DNA of 64,000 nucleotides. Source: Bacteroidota bacterium. Lineage in GTDB: Bacteria; Bacteroidota; Ignavibacteria; OLB7. Every line of letters starts with the position of its first letter. The stretch's first letter is position 1. The position numbers and the translations under genes were made by a program. Below the pieces are notes generated by a model. That model was not told where the DNA came from, did no database searches, and saw nothing but the letters and a program-made list of their open reading frames with translations. This document shows, in pieces, positions 35,166-44,282 of this stretch. The DNA lies in assembly GCA_018266795.1 (NCBI GenBank), contig JAFDZV010000017.1, positions 111,599-175,598 of the forward strand, in the 5' to 3' direction.

Positions 35166-36134
35166 ATGAACGGACCTCTCAGCGAGACCGGAGAACTGCG
35201 CGAAGATTATCTGCAATCGGCTGCCATCGATGCCCGCCTGGAACACATCGAGGAGCTGATGAGCGAGCTGCACGACTGGATGAGGTCGGAACAGGTCGCA
35301 TCCCTCCCCGCTCCCTATCGCCGTCTCTTCTCTCACCTCATCGCAAACGACTTCGAGCGCCGCTATGCTGCAAGCCTGGTGCGCGCCATTCATCAGACCA
35401 ACGGCACGCGCGATCTGCCGCAGGACGATCTGTACGCCGCCGCGGCGCGGGAGATCGATGCGGACCTGGACCGGTGGAACGAGGCGCTTCCGTCGGTGCA
35501 GCGCCGCAGTCCGGGGGAGCGCCCGTACGTGGTTGCGCTTGTGGGTGCATCGGGCGCCGGCAAGACCACGCTGATGTACAAGCTCGCCGTGCGCGGCGTG
35601 CTGAATCAGGGTTTGCGGGTGAAGATCGTCTCCAGCGACACGTACAAGATCGGTTCGGTGGAGGGGGTGCAGACGATCGCGGATATCCTGAGCGTCCCGT
35701 TCGGCATTGCGTTCGAGCCTGCTGAGGTGGAGGCGCAGATCGAAAGCGGCGACACCGATCTGGTGATTCTGGATACGGCCGGCCGCTCCGATCGCCCTTC
35801 GCGCGAGGAGCTTGCCGGATTTCTTGCCGCTGCGCGCGCGGATGAAACGCATCTGGTGCTTCCGGCCACGATGAGCCAGCGGGCCCTGCAGGAAACGGCT
35901 GCGCTTTTCCTTGGCGAACGCCTGAGCTGCGTGAGCTTCACGAAGCTGGATGAAGCTCCCTCGCTTGGAGGAATGATCTCATCCGGCCGTTGGATAGGAT
36001 TGCCGATGGGCTATGTCTCCACCGGCACGGCCATACCGGACGATCTGCTTGCGGCCTCGGATGCTCCGATCGGTGAATGGGGCGTGCGCGGCGTTCCTCA
36101 ACCAGACCATGACACGGAGGCGCCGCATGTCTGA
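35166..36134 (+). CDS. FlhF-like SRP-family GTPase
   Basis: 322-aa GTPase of the signal-recognition-particle class. The N domain is helical (residues 1-110). The G domain has the P-loop GASGAGKTT near 127-135, the SSDTYKIGSVEGVQ segment near 157-170 typical of FlhF, DTAGRS (G3) near 203, TKLDEAPSLGG (G4 and closing motif) near 259 and a terminal STGTAIPDDL. FlhF sets polar flagellar position and number in many bacteria. No flagellar gene is in the window, so it may act in another polar localisation pathway. It overlaps the next gene by eight bases. Confidence 0.87.
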   Translation: MNGPLSETGELREDYLQSAAIDARLEHIEELMSELHDWMRSEQVASLPAPYRRLFSHLIANDFERRYAASLVRAIHQTNGTRDLPQDDLYAAAAREIDADLDRWNEALPSVQRRSPGERPYVVALVGASGAGKTTLMYKLAVRGVLNQGLRVKIVSSDTYKIGSVEGVQTIADILSVPFGIAFEPAEVEAQIESGDTDLVILDTAGRSDRPSREELAGFLAAARADETHLVLPATMSQRALQETAALFLGERLSCVSFTKLDEAPSLGGMISSGRWIGLPMGYVSTGTAIPDDLLAASDAPIGEWGVRGVPQPDHDTEAPHV

Positions 36135-37770
36135 TATGCGCTTCGCGACTATCCGCTCCGCTCCCCGCGTTGTAGTGCTTCTGCTCCTCGCGCTGGTGCC
36201 GGCCTTTGCGGCCCGCGCCGTCACGGTGGAACAGTTCAACTGGAACGGCAACGATCTCTACGTACGATTCTCCGACGACATAACGCGCACGGTGGATCTC
36301 GCCGAAAGCGACACTTCGCAGATGGTGATCCGGCTCGCCGCCTCGGGGCTTGGAAGCGATCCATCGGTGCCCGCCACGGCGCTCCAGGGACCGAACGGCC
36401 GCCAGGCCGTTCTTTCGATGGCGGCACCGAACGAACTTCGACTTACCGTGCGAAGCAACAGCGGCCTCGGGTACGCGTCGCTCTGGCGTCCGTACTCGCA
36501 CACGCTTGTCGTGCACACGTTCAACTGGAAGGACCTTCAGTACGCGCAGGAGCAGTATGTGAAGGGACTGCTCGCGTTCGAGCAGGGGATGGACCAGACC
36601 GGCGTGGAACTGCTGGAGCTTGCGCGCTCCACCGGCGACAACAGGGCATCGTCGGTGCTCGGGATCTACTTCGCACGAACCGGCAAGTATCGTCAGGCGG
36701 CGGAATATCTCTCCGCACCGCTCAACGCGGATGACTACGGCGCTCTCGCGGACGTGCAGCGGCACGAGGGGGACAGCGCCGGCGCCGCTGCATCGATGGC
36801 ACACTACAGCGCGATGCTCCAGTCCGGAACACCGGCCGCCGCACCGGCACCGCAGCCCCGCAGCGAACCGGCCGCCGGAACTGCCAGACCGGGCAACACC
36901 GTTGGAGGCGCGCCGGAGCGTGAACCGGACTACAACAATGGCCTCGAGAGCAATGACGATGTCCGCGCAAGCATGTCGCGCCGCTGGATCTACGTTGCCG
37001 GGGGCGTGGTGCTTCTGCTGCTGCTCACCGGCCTCATGGTGATGCAGTCGCGCCGTTCCAGCCGGCGACAGGAGCCGCCCGGATTCGAGCCTATCGGCGA
37101 GCCACCGTTCGTGAATGTCCCCGCTCGCCCGGTTCCTCCTCCCGTGCCCGATTCCACGGTTGTTGTGGAGGAGGCCGTGGTGGTGGAACAGATGGAACCG
37201 GCATCGGCCCCTGTAACGTCTGCACAGGCGGAGCCGGCACACGCAGAGCCGGCAGGTGCAACGCTGTCGCAGGCCGATGCCGCTCCGCATGCAGAGGCAT
37301 CGCATGCCGGGCCTGCGCACGTGGAGCCGGTTTCAACCGAGCCCGTAGCACATGAGCCGGCCGGTGAGCATGTGATCGTTGAGCGTGTAGTGGTGGAGCG
37401 CATCGTGGCAGAGCCGATCGCTCCGGAGCCCGTTGCTGTTGAAGCTGTGGAGGTGGAACCCGTTGCGGAAGAGCCCGCTCGCGCGGAGTATGCGGAGGAG
37501 CCTGCTATTCACGAGGCGAGGGTAGTTCAGGAACGGGCCGTCGAGACTCCTGCGGATGCCGCGCGGCGCTCCATGCAGACGCAGGCAGCGGACCTGCGCC
37601 GCCGCATCGAGGAGATGCGTGCGGCAACGGAGGCGGAGCCTGAAACGCACGTGCCGCCATCGCAGCCGGGAGAGTCCACAATCGCCGAGGCACGGCGCCT
37701 GAAACTCTCGCGCGACAGCGTGGAGCTGCGCCGCCGCCTGGAGAGCGCTCGCGGCACGGCGCGGCAGTAA
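36127..37770 (+). CDS. FimV-like single-pass membrane protein coupled to the FlhF-like GTPase
   Basis: 547-aa protein. The start at 36127 gives MSDMRFATIRSAP and overlaps the GTPase stop by eight bases; an in-frame ATG at 36136 is close by. A signal sequence (VVVLLLLALVPAFAARA) is followed by an AMIN-like beta domain (residues 26-125; VEQFNWNGNDLYVRFSDD) and a TPR-like helical part (about 138-230; KGLLAFEQGMDQTGVELLEL, FARTGKYRQAAEYLS). A transmembrane helix lies at about 291-311 (WIYVAGGVVLLLLLTG). A long Glu/Pro/Ala/Val cytoplasmic tail ends in a helical segment (DLRRRIEEMRAATE). The order resembles FimV/HubP polar landmark proteins but lacks an obvious LysM. Assignment is by analogy. Confidence 0.8.
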   Translation: MSDMRFATIRSAPRVVVLLLLALVPAFAARAVTVEQFNWNGNDLYVRFSDDITRTVDLAESDTSQMVIRLAASGLGSDPSVPATALQGPNGRQAVLSMAAPNELRLTVRSNSGLGYASLWRPYSHTLVVHTFNWKDLQYAQEQYVKGLLAFEQGMDQTGVELLELARSTGDNRASSVLGIYFARTGKYRQAAEYLSAPLNADDYGALADVQRHEGDSAGAAASMAHYSAMLQSGTPAAAPAPQPRSEPAAGTARPGNTVGGAPEREPDYNNGLESNDDVRASMSRRWIYVAGGVVLLLLLTGLMVMQSRRSSRRQEPPGFEPIGEPPFVNVPARPVPPPVPDSTVVVEEAVVVEQMEPASAPVTSAQAEPAHAEPAGATLSQADAAPHAEASHAGPAHVEPVSTEPVAHEPAGEHVIVERVVVERIVAEPIAPEPVAVEAVEVEPVAEEPARAEYAEEPAIHEARVVQERAVETPADAARRSMQTQAADLRRRIEEMRAATEAEPETHVPPSQPGESTIAEARRLKLSRDSVELRRRLESARGTARQ

Positions 37771-37792
37771 TACACTGGACGATAGGATACAG

Positions 37793-37830
37793 CAGGGCCC
37801 GGTGCATTGATGCACCGGGCCCTGTTCGTT
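37793..37830 (+). terminator. Intrinsic terminator after the FimV-like gene
   Basis: Perfect 14-bp stem (37793-37806 with 37811-37824), loop TTGA, then TTCGTT. Likely shared with the convergent decarboxylase gene that ends at 37883. Confidence 0.75.
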
Positions 37831-37882
37831 CAATCATACCGGATGTGCACCAGGCTGTTGCCTTGCAGTGCGAGAGGTGCGC

Positions 37883-38662
37883 TCACTCGCAGCGGAACTC
37901 CGCGGAGCCGATCTCATCGATCGTCACACGAACGCGGTCGCCGGCGTTGAGCGGGTGCGCGGCCGTGGCTCCGCCGCTCAGCACGATCTGCCCGGCCTCC
38001 AGGCGCCCGCCGGTGCGGGCCAGCATGTTCGCCAGTTCCGCGAGCGAGCGCGCCGGGTGGTCGTATATCGCAGAGCTGGAGCCGGTCTCGATAATGCGGC
38101 CGTTGATCTCCATCACGATTCCAAGGTTTCCCAGATTCACCGCCTCTGCCGGCATCAGCGTGCTCCCGAGCACGAAGCGGATGGCGGACGTGTTGTCCGC
38201 GATCACGTCCGGAAGGGTGAACTTGAAATCGCGATAGCGGCTGTCGATGATCTCCAGCGCGGCGCAGACGCCGGCAACCGAGGCAAGCGCCTGCGCAGGG
38301 GTCACCGGCCCCTCGATGTCGTCCGCGAGGATGAAGGCCACCTCCGGCTCCACACGGGCGTGCAGCATCTCCGCGAGGCGAACCCGGGCGCCGTCGTTCA
38401 CGATCATGGAACTCGTCAGCCGGCCGTAGATCGGTTCGTGCACGCCCATCTGCTCCATCTTCGCACGGCTGGTCAGGCCCATCTTCATACCAACCAGCCG
38501 CTCGCCGCGCGCCAGACGCCGTTCGATGGATGCCTCCTGCACGGCGTACGCCGCCTCGATGTCCAGCTCCGGCTCATCGGCGGTGAGCATGCCGATCTCC
38601 GTCACGTTCATCGCGGCATCGTCCACGATCGCGGCAAGTTCCTCTATCCGTTCGATGGTCAT
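37883..38662 (-). CDS. 4-Oxalocrotonate decarboxylase-like enzyme
   Basis: Member of the fumarylacetoacetate-hydrolase-like hydratase/decarboxylase family; 259 aa. The segment GMKMGLTSRAKMEQMGVHEP (residues 58-77) followed by IYGRLTSSM resembles DmpH/XylI, which decarboxylate 4-oxalocrotonate to 2-oxopent-4-enoate, more than DmpE hydratase. RVEPEVAFIL (about 103-112) and ALEIIDSRYRDFKF (about 134-147) carry the metal-binding glutamates and aspartate. It sits 33 bases after the aldolase gene. A second, hydratase-like homologue is at 43398, fitting the known pairing of the two enzymes in one complex. A hydratase function for this copy cannot be excluded. Confidence 0.82.
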   Translation of the reverse strand: MTIERIEELAAIVDDAAMNVTEIGMLTADEPELDIEAAYAVQEASIERRLARGERLVGMKMGLTSRAKMEQMGVHEPIYGRLTSSMIVNDGARVRLAEMLHARVEPEVAFILADDIEGPVTPAQALASVAGVCAALEIIDSRYRDFKFTLPDVIADNTSAIRFVLGSTLMPAEAVNLGNLGIVMEINGRIIETGSSSAIYDHPARSLAELANMLARTGGRLEAGQIVLSGGATAAHPLNAGDRVRVTIDEIGSAEFRCE

Positions 38663-38695
38663 GTTGATTCGGTTGAACGATTGAAAACGGACGTT

Positions 38696-39709
38696 CTACT
38701 GTTTCAGAAGATCGATTGCAACATCCACGATCATATCCTCCTGCCCGCCGATCATCTTGCGCCGCCCAAGCTCCACCAGAATGTCGCGCGGGTCCACGTT
38801 GAAGCGCTGCGCGGCACGTTCCGTGTGAAGCAGGAAGGAGGAGTAGACTCCGGCATAGCCAAGCATCAGGGAGTTACCGTCGGTCTGCACAGGCCGCTGC
38901 TGGATCGGCCGCACCAACTGGTCCGCACCGTCGATCAGCGGATACAGCTCGATGTCCGTGCGGATGTTCATCCGGTTGGTAACGGCAATCAGCACCTCCA
39001 GCGCGCAGTTGCCGGCGCCGGCGCCCATGCCGGCAAGCGAACCGTCCACACGGTCCGCTCCATTCTCGATTGCAATCACCGTGTTGGCAACGCCGAGCCC
39101 CAGGTTGTTGTGGTTGTGGAAGCCCACCTGGCACTCGAGCTCGCTCCTGAAGGCCGCAACGCGCTCGCGCGTCTCCTCCATCAGCAGCGCACCGGCGCTG
39201 TCCGTGATGTAGACGCAGTGCGCACCGTAGGACTCCATCAGCTTCGCCTGCTTCAGGAGTTCGGCCGTCGGGATCATATGCGCCATCATCAGGAAGCCCA
39301 CGGTGTCGAAGCCCATCTCGCGCGCCGTTGCGATGTGCTGCGCGGCGATGTCCGCTTCGGTGCAGTGCGTGGCGATCCGGATCGTATCAACGCCCGCCTC
39401 GCGCGCCATCTTCATATCCTCGATCGTCCCGATCCCCGGAAGCAGCAGCGCGGCAAGCCGTGCATGCTTCAGCTCGGCCTTCACCGCATGCAGATACTCC
39501 AGTTCCGTGTGCGCGGAGAATCCGTAGTTGAAGGAGTTGCCGTTCAGACCGTCGCCATGCGACACCTCGATCAGATCGATGCGCGCTTCGTCCAGCTTGC
39601 GGGCGATGCCAACCATCTGCTCCACGCTGTATTGATGCGCCAGTGCGTGCATGCCGTCGCGCAGCGTGCAGTCGTTGACGATGATCTTCTTTCCGGGTGT
39701 ATAGGGCAT
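38696..39709 (-). CDS. 4-Hydroxy-2-oxovalerate aldolase
   Basis: Cleaves 4-hydroxy-2-oxovalerate to pyruvate and acetaldehyde (DmpG/BphI/MhpE family). 337 aa. [19 protein letters not shown] (residues 9-27) holds the DmpG-type Arg-Asp catalytic pair and the Asp metal ligand; [17 protein letters not shown] follows. [16 protein letters not shown] (about 196-211) holds the His-x-His metal ligands. The C-terminal [17 protein letters not shown] and helical communication domain that docks onto acetaldehyde dehydrogenase are present. Its partner dehydrogenase is encoded 2.6 kb upstream in the same orientation, separated by three unrelated genes. Confidence 0.94.
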   Translation of the reverse strand: MPYTPGKKIIVNDCTLRDGMHALAHQYSVEQMVGIARKLDEARIDLIEVSHGDGLNGNSFNYGFSAHTELEYLHAVKAELKHARLAALLLPGIGTIEDMKMAREAGVDTIRIATHCTEADIAAQHIATAREMGFDTVGFLMMAHMIPTAELLKQAKLMESYGAHCVYITDSAGALLMEETRERVAAFRSELECQVGFHNHNNLGLGVANTVIAIENGADRVDGSLAGMGAGAGNCALEVLIAVTNRMNIRTDIELYPLIDGADQLVRPIQQRPVQTDGNSLMLGYAGVYSSFLLHTERAAQRFNVDPRDILVELGRRKMIGGQEDMIVDVAIDLLKQ

Positions 39710-39736
39710 GATCGTCTATCGTTGAATGATCGGAGT

Positions 39737-39745
39737 GCCAAGATA
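39737..39745 (-). promoter_or_regulatory. TATCTTGGC promoter element before the aldolase gene
   Basis: Minus-strand TATCTTGGC, 27 bases before the ATG and directly after the terminator hairpin of the upstream gene, so the aldolase/decarboxylase pair probably has its own promoter. Confidence 0.45.
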
Positions 39746-39749
39746 CGAA

Positions 39750-39781
39750 GCGCCACGCATCGCAGATGCGAAGCGTGGCGC
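39750..39781 (-). terminator. Hairpin terminator after the T9SS-sorted protein gene
   Basis: GCGCCACGC (39750-39758) pairs with GCGTGGCGC (39773-39781). On the minus strand it is followed by TTCGTAT. Confidence 0.55.
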
Positions 39782-39807
39782 GCGCGCAGATGGAATCCGG
39801 CACCGGC

Positions 39808-40695
39808 CTACTGTATCACCAGCCCGCCGGCTGCAACCATGAAGCCGGCACTATCGCGCACTTCGAACCGGTAGGAACCGGCGGCAAGATCGCCTCGATC
39901 GAACATCGTTCCCGAGCTCGTGATACCGTCTACAACCCGCGCCAGTTCTCCGTTGGAGGCGTACAGCAACAGCCGCTGCGGACCCGTCGCCACGCTTCGC
40001 CACTCGATGCGCGCGCCGCTCCGCACCGGATTGGGACGCACTACCGTCGTGTTGAAGAGCCGCGTTGCCGGCACGTTCACGCCGGCAGCCGTCTCGAACC
40101 AGAGATGGTCCACGCTCAGGTAACAGCAGTTGCCGCTGCCGGCTGGATCGCAGAACCCCTTGTCCGAGGAGATGAGCGCCACCACCATGGTATCCGGCGC
40201 AACGCCGGGCGCCACGTCGCCGATATCCACCGTGAACGGCACGTATGTGCCCACCGGCCCAAGCAGGACGCGCCCGAACGCAACGGTATCGTACGTGTTC
40301 TGCCTGGCTGCATCGTACCTCTTCAGAAGCACCTGCACGACGGCGGAATCCTGATGTCCCTGGTTGGAATCAAGCACATACATGTAGTATCCGTGCAGTC
40401 TCAGAGGCTTGTAGTCGATCGCCACTCCCCCCTGATCGTACCAGCGTACATTGCCCGCGCGACCGGCGACAACGTATCCCTTGCTGTAGTAATACCAGTT
40501 CCAGACGGAGACGGCGGAACTGCCGGAGTATGCGCTCTGCGCCTTGCCGACGCCGAAGGCCGTTCCGGTCCAGTCCACCGGCACGTCATGTCCCTGCGTG
40601 GAGTCCCACGCCTCGAAATCGCCATTGGCCACCTGCGCGCGAGCCGCGGCCGCGGCCAGGACCATCAACACGAGAAACGATAGCAGCTTCTTCAT
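39808..40695 (-). CDS. T9SS-sorted secreted protein, 295 aa
   Basis: Secreted protein starting at the ATG with GGAG six bases upstream; signal peptide MKKLLSFLVLMVLAAAAARAQ. The mature N-terminus (VANGDFEAWDSTQG) and residues 22-215 resemble the carbohydrate-binding jelly-roll modules often seen in Bacteroidota surface proteins (NGDFE.W opening, WYDQGGVAIDYKPLRLHGYYMY). The last 75 residues match a type A type IX sorting domain: VVRPNPVRSGARIEW, RLLLYASNGELARVV, LAAGSYRFEVRD. It lies inside the split aromatic-degradation cluster but has no evident catalytic link to it. Confidence 0.87.
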   Translation of the reverse strand: MKKLLSFLVLMVLAAAAARAQVANGDFEAWDSTQGHDVPVDWTGTAFGVGKAQSAYSGSSAVSVWNWYYYSKGYVVAGRAGNVRWYDQGGVAIDYKPLRLHGYYMYVLDSNQGHQDSAVVQVLLKRYDAARQNTYDTVAFGRVLLGPVGTYVPFTVDIGDVAPGVAPDTMVVALISSDKGFCDPAGSGNCCYLSVDHLWFETAAGVNVPATRLFNTTVVRPNPVRSGARIEWRSVATGPQRLLLYASNGELARVVDGITSSGTMFDRGDLAAGSYRFEVRDSAGFMVAAGGLVIQ

Positions 40696-40813
40696 ACCAT
40701 GCTCCGGTTGTACGTATCTGACGTTCATCGCCTCTCGAAACGTACGATCTTCCACCACAACTCCCAGAGGACGAAGTGCCGCATCTCCCGCACTTCTTCA
40801 CGCACATCCGCTG

Positions 40814-41266
40814 TTATCCGGCGCTCAGCGCGTCCAGCACGATCTCCCTCGGGAAGAAGCGGGCATCGCGCACGTCGGCAAGCACGGCGCGCGCAATTGC
40901 GGGCGTTCGCATCCGATCGTCCCCCAGAAGCGCGAGCTCGCCGAACGAGAACCAACGCATCGCCAGGATCTCCGTTCCATCCACGCGCGCCTCGCCGCCG
41001 ATACGCCGGGCCACGAAGTTGAACCGGACGCAGTGGAATCCGAGCTGGCTGATATAGCGAAGCACGCGCGTCATGCCAACCGTCTCCACATGATATCCCG
41101 TCTCCTCGAACACCTCGCGCACGGCGGCATCCTCGAGCGGCTCCCCCGCCTCCACGCGCCCGCCGGGGAGGCCCCACAGACCGTGGCTCGCCGGCTTCCC
41201 TTCCTGCACCAGAAGCACGCGATCATCCTCCACGATCGCCGCGCTCACTACTATCGTTGCCTGCAT
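40814..41266 (-). CDS. Nudix hydrolase
   Basis: 150-aa pyrophosphohydrolase acting on a nucleoside diphosphate linked to another moiety. The Nudix box GX5EX7REXXEEXG is complete at residues 36-57 (GRVEAGE..REVFEETG). LWGLPGGRVEAGE and the beta-strand pattern fit the ADP-ribose/8-oxo-dGTP-type fold. The substrate cannot be assigned. Start at MQATIVVSAAIVEDDRVLL. It lies 66 bases after the glycosyltransferase gene and may share its transcript. Confidence 0.92.
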   Translation of the reverse strand: MQATIVVSAAIVEDDRVLLVQEGKPASHGLWGLPGGRVEAGEPLEDAAVREVFEETGYHVETVGMTRVLRYISQLGFHCVRFNFVARRIGGEARVDGTEILAMRWFSFGELALLGDDRMRTPAIARAVLADVRDARFFPREIVLDALSAG

Positions 41267-41332
41267 GGATTCGTCTCTCCCGATTGTCCTGTCCGGCTGT
41301 TCCGTCCGGCTGAGTCACCGCGCCATCGCTGG

Positions 41333-42220
41333 CTACGGCACCTCTACGAAGTTTCTGTACTCCCCCATACGCCATCCCGTCCTATCCTCTATCCAGTCGC
41401 TGCACTTCATCCGGAACGGCTTCGGCTTCATGCGCCGGGGATCGAACAGCCGTGTCCATGCGTGCGCCTCCTGGATCCGCTCCCGCATCACAGCGGGATG
41501 CCCGCCGGCATAGGGGCGAACGTCGTGCGCCGAGGCGTAGTCGAACAGATCCGCGTTGGAAAGATTCTCCGCAATCCACTCGTCGCTGTGCCAGAAGCGA
41601 TGCGCCGCATGCTGCTTGCGCTGCTGAACGGCCGGCTCCTTCACCCAGCCGTAGTGGAACACGCGCGCTTCGGTCTGCCGGGCACGCAGCCGCACGGCCT
41701 CGCCGCCCGGCGGGCGTTTGCGAAACCCCTGGGCATCGCGCCACGATACGACATCCCCGCTGTTCCGGACGGCGCGCACCTCGCGGCGATACCACTGCCG
41801 CCCCGCACCAACGTAATCGTAGCTGCCGTAGAAGTGGAGATACCGGAACAGCAGCGCCTCCACGCCGGGATCGCCGTTCGCGCGCTCTATCTCCCGGAGT
41901 ATCAGCCCGTGATCCTCCTCATGCAGCACCTCGTCCGCCTGAAGATAGATGCACCACGCGCCGGTGCAGGCGGCCAGCGCAACGTCCGTCTGCTGTGCAT
42001 ACACCTCTCCTCCCTGCCGCAGCGACTCGTCCCACTCGGTTTCGATCACGTGGATCTTCGGATCGTTCAGCGAGGCAATCACGCCCGGCGTATCATCATC
42101 TCCACGCCCGAGCGCTATCACCACCTCGTCGCAGAGCGGAAGGAGCGAGAGCAGCGACTCGCGCAGCGGGAAATCGTACTTCACCGCATTGCGAACGAAG
42201 GTGAACCCGGAGATCGTCAC
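41333..42220 (-). CDS. Family 2-like glycosyltransferase
   Basis: 295-aa GT-A-type glycosyltransferase. The N-terminus MTISGFTFVRNAVKYDFPL and DEVVIALGRGDDDT match bacterial GT2-like enzymes of the type that begin IxGFxxVRNA. CIYLQADEVLHEED (about 91-104) supplies the DxD-like motif in the variant QADE form. No membrane segments. Residues 200-295 are charged and Trp/Arg-rich (HFWHSDEWIAEN). The likely role is addition of a sugar to an envelope glycan or glycoprotein; donor and acceptor are unknown. Confidence 0.85.
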   Translation of the reverse strand: MTISGFTFVRNAVKYDFPLRESLLSLLPLCDEVVIALGRGDDDTPGVIASLNDPKIHVIETEWDESLRQGGEVYAQQTDVALAACTGAWCIYLQADEVLHEEDHGLILREIERANGDPGVEALLFRYLHFYGSYDYVGAGRQWYRREVRAVRNSGDVVSWRDAQGFRKRPPGGEAVRLRARQTEARVFHYGWVKEPAVQQRKQHAAHRFWHSDEWIAENLSNADLFDYASAHDVRPYAGGHPAVMRERIQEAHAWTRLFDPRRMKPKPFRMKCSDWIEDRTGWRMGEYRNFVEVP

Positions 42221-42299
42221 GGAGTGGGTCCGAAGGGAAGGATTGGAATGAAGTGCGCCGTTGCGCCGGCCGCTGCACGCACCGAAACCGGGGAACGGC

Positions 42300-43229
42300 T
42301 CAACCGGTCACCGCGGCCTGGCGCTCCATGTGCCGGGCGATCTGCTCGCCAACCTGCAGCGCCGCCGATGTCATGATGTCCAGATTGCCGGCATACTTGG
42401 GGAGGTAATGCCCCGCCCCCTCCACCTCGAGGAAGCAGGTGGTCTTCAATCCCTCCACAGGCTCCCCTCCCGGCATGCGCACCGTCACATCGTCGAACAC
42501 CGGCTCCTTCACCAGACGGTAGCCCGGCACGTACTTGGCAACATTCGCAACCACCTCGTGAATCGAGGCGGCGATCTTCTGGCGATTGCCCCGTTCGCTG
42601 AGCGTGTAGACCGTATCACGCATGATGAGGGGCGGCTCCGCAGGGTTCAGAATGATGATGGCCTTGCCGCGATCGGCTCCGCCGATCTCCTCGATGCCGC
42701 GCGACGTTGTCTCGGTGAACTCGTCGATATTGGCGCGAGTGCCCGGCCCGGCGGAACGGCTGGCGATGGATGCAACGATCTCGCCGTACAACACCGGCAC
42801 CACGCGGCTTACGGCCCATACGATCGGTATCGTTGCCTGGCCGCCACAGGTAACCATGTTCACGTTCGGTGCATCGAGATGCTGCTGCAGATTCGCCACC
42901 GGCACCACATACGGACCGATCGCGGCCGGCGTGAGATCCACAACGCGCTTGCCGTGAGCCGCAAGCACCTCCGCATTGTGCAGGTGCGCCTTCGCGGAGG
43001 TGGCATCGAACACGATTTCGATCTCCGGGAACAACGGATGATTCACCAGCCCCTCCACACCTTCGTGCGTGGTTCCAACACCCATGCCGGCCGCGCGCCG
43101 AAGCCCGTCGGATTCCGGATCGATCCCGACCAGCACGCCCATCGTGAGGGTTTTGGATGTACGAAGGATCTTCACCATGAGATCGGTGCCGATGTTGCCG
43201 GAACCGATGATCGCAACCATGTGAGACAT
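42300..43229 (-). CDS. Acetaldehyde dehydrogenase (acylating)
   Basis: Converts acetaldehyde and CoA to acetyl-CoA with NAD+ (DmpF/MhpF/BphJ). 309 aa from the ATG giving [18 protein letters not shown]; a TTG nine codons upstream is less likely. The Rossmann motif GSGNIGTD is at residues 9-16. The catalytic Cys lies in [15 protein letters not shown] (about 124-138), a family hallmark. [15 protein letters not shown] and [13 protein letters not shown] are also conserved. In all studied systems it binds the 4-hydroxy-2-oxovalerate aldolase for channelling; here that partner is encoded at 38696-39709. Confidence 0.94.
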   Translation of the reverse strand: MSHMVAIIGSGNIGTDLMVKILRTSKTLTMGVLVGIDPESDGLRRAAGMGVGTTHEGVEGLVNHPLFPEIEIVFDATSAKAHLHNAEVLAAHGKRVVDLTPAAIGPYVVPVANLQQHLDAPNVNMVTCGGQATIPIVWAVSRVVPVLYGEIVASIASRSAGPGTRANIDEFTETTSRGIEEIGGADRGKAIIILNPAEPPLIMRDTVYTLSERGNRQKIAASIHEVVANVAKYVPGYRLVKEPVFDDVTVRMPGGEPVEGLKTTCFLEVEGAGHYLPKYAGNLDIMTSAALQVGEQIARHMERQAAVTG

Positions 43230-43282
43230 GAGGGCGTTGGTTAGAGTTTCTACCAAATGGCCGATTACGTAATCACCGGCCT

Positions 43283-43362
43283 TTCACAACCGGAGGTCCG
43301 GTTCCCTGTACGCTCGCCTGCGGCTCGCTGAGAGTTCCTGGTAAGCCGCAGGAAAAAACCGG
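43283..43362 (+). repeat. Dispersed composite repeat, copy C (partial block 1)
   Basis: CAACCGGAGGTCCGGTTCCC then TGTACGCTCG, CGGCTCGCTGAGAGT and a GCAGGAAA tail, in the same order and spacing as 31234-31310. It sits between the hydratase and acetaldehyde dehydrogenase genes. Confidence 0.7.
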
Positions 43363-43397
43363 GCCGAAGAGGGCGACGTGCTGACTCGTCTGACCTC

Positions 43398-44189
43398 CTA
43401 AAAACCCACGCTTACCTGCGCCATGCGGCCGATCTCCACCGCCACGATATCGCCGGCAACAACGGGGCTTACCGGACCGAGCGCACCGGAAAGGACCACC
43501 TGCCCGGTGTTCAACTGCGCGCCGAGCTCGCCCAGCTTGTTGGCGAGCCATACAACGGCGTTGATGGGATTGCCGAGACATGCGGCGCCGGCTCCCGTGG
43601 AGACGATGGCACCGTTCTTCCGGAGCGTCATGCCCAGCATCCGCACGTTCACTTCGCTCAGAAGCATCGGCTGGCAGCCAAGCACGAACATGCCGCTTGA
43701 TGCATTGTCCGCAATCGTGTCCTGGATGCGGAACTTCCAGTCCAGAATGCGCGAGTCGATGATCTCGATCGCGGGAAGGATGCACTCCGTGGAGGCAACA
43801 ACCTGAGCGGCCGTGATCCCCGGCCCAACCAGGCACTTCTTCAGCACGAACGCTATCTCCCCCTCCACCCTCGGTTGCAACAGCTTCGTGATATCCGCCG
43901 TGCCGCCATCCGGTACGGCCATGTCATCCAACAGCACACCGAAATCCGGTTCGCTCACGTTCAGCCAGTTCTGCACCGCCACACTGGTGATGCCGACCTT
44001 GTGGCCAACCAGCCGCGCGCGCGCGCCGAACAGGCCGCGCTCGTTCATGCGCCGGTCCACATTGATCTGCTGAACCTCGTACGCATCGGCAACCGTGAGT
44101 TCCGGCTGTGCACTGGTTAGCGGTTCGCACGGTACCCCGTGAACCTGCGCATTCCACAGTCGCCCGGCCAATGTCTGATGAAGTGTCAT
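43398..44189 (-). CDS. 2-Oxopent-4-enoate hydratase-like enzyme
   Basis: Hydrates 2-oxopent-4-enoate (2-hydroxypenta-2,4-dienoate) to 4-hydroxy-2-oxovalerate (DmpE/XylJ/MhpD). 263 aa. LVGHKVGITSVAVQNWLNVSEPDFG (about 59-83) is the DmpE form of the segment that separates it from the decarboxylase at 37883, with PDFG.LLDDM following. PRVEGEIAFVL (about 104-114) and PAIEIIDSRILDWKF (about 138-152) hold the divalent-metal ligands. It is followed after 168 bases, with a dispersed repeat between, by the dehydrogenase gene. Confidence 0.88.
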   Translation of the reverse strand: MTLHQTLAGRLWNAQVHGVPCEPLTSAQPELTVADAYEVQQINVDRRMNERGLFGARARLVGHKVGITSVAVQNWLNVSEPDFGVLLDDMAVPDGGTADITKLLQPRVEGEIAFVLKKCLVGPGITAAQVVASTECILPAIEIIDSRILDWKFRIQDTIADNASSGMFVLGCQPMLLSEVNVRMLGMTLRKNGAIVSTGAGAACLGNPINAVVWLANKLGELGAQLNTGQVVLSGALGPVSPVVAGDIVAVEIGRMAQVSVGF

Positions 44190-44191
44190 CC

Positions 44192-44219
44192 GTTAGTCGT
44201 TAGTCGTCATTGGTCAGTT
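44192..44219 (+). repeat. Heptamer repeat array (4 units)
   Basis: GTTAGTC, GTTAGTC, GTCATTG, GTCAGTT in 7-base register, just upstream of the hydratase start. Confidence 0.7.
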
Positions 44220-44282
44220 GCGGCTGCCGTGATTTGCACAGCCCAGGTTTGAAGATCTACGGCACCCATCACTCATCCCCCA

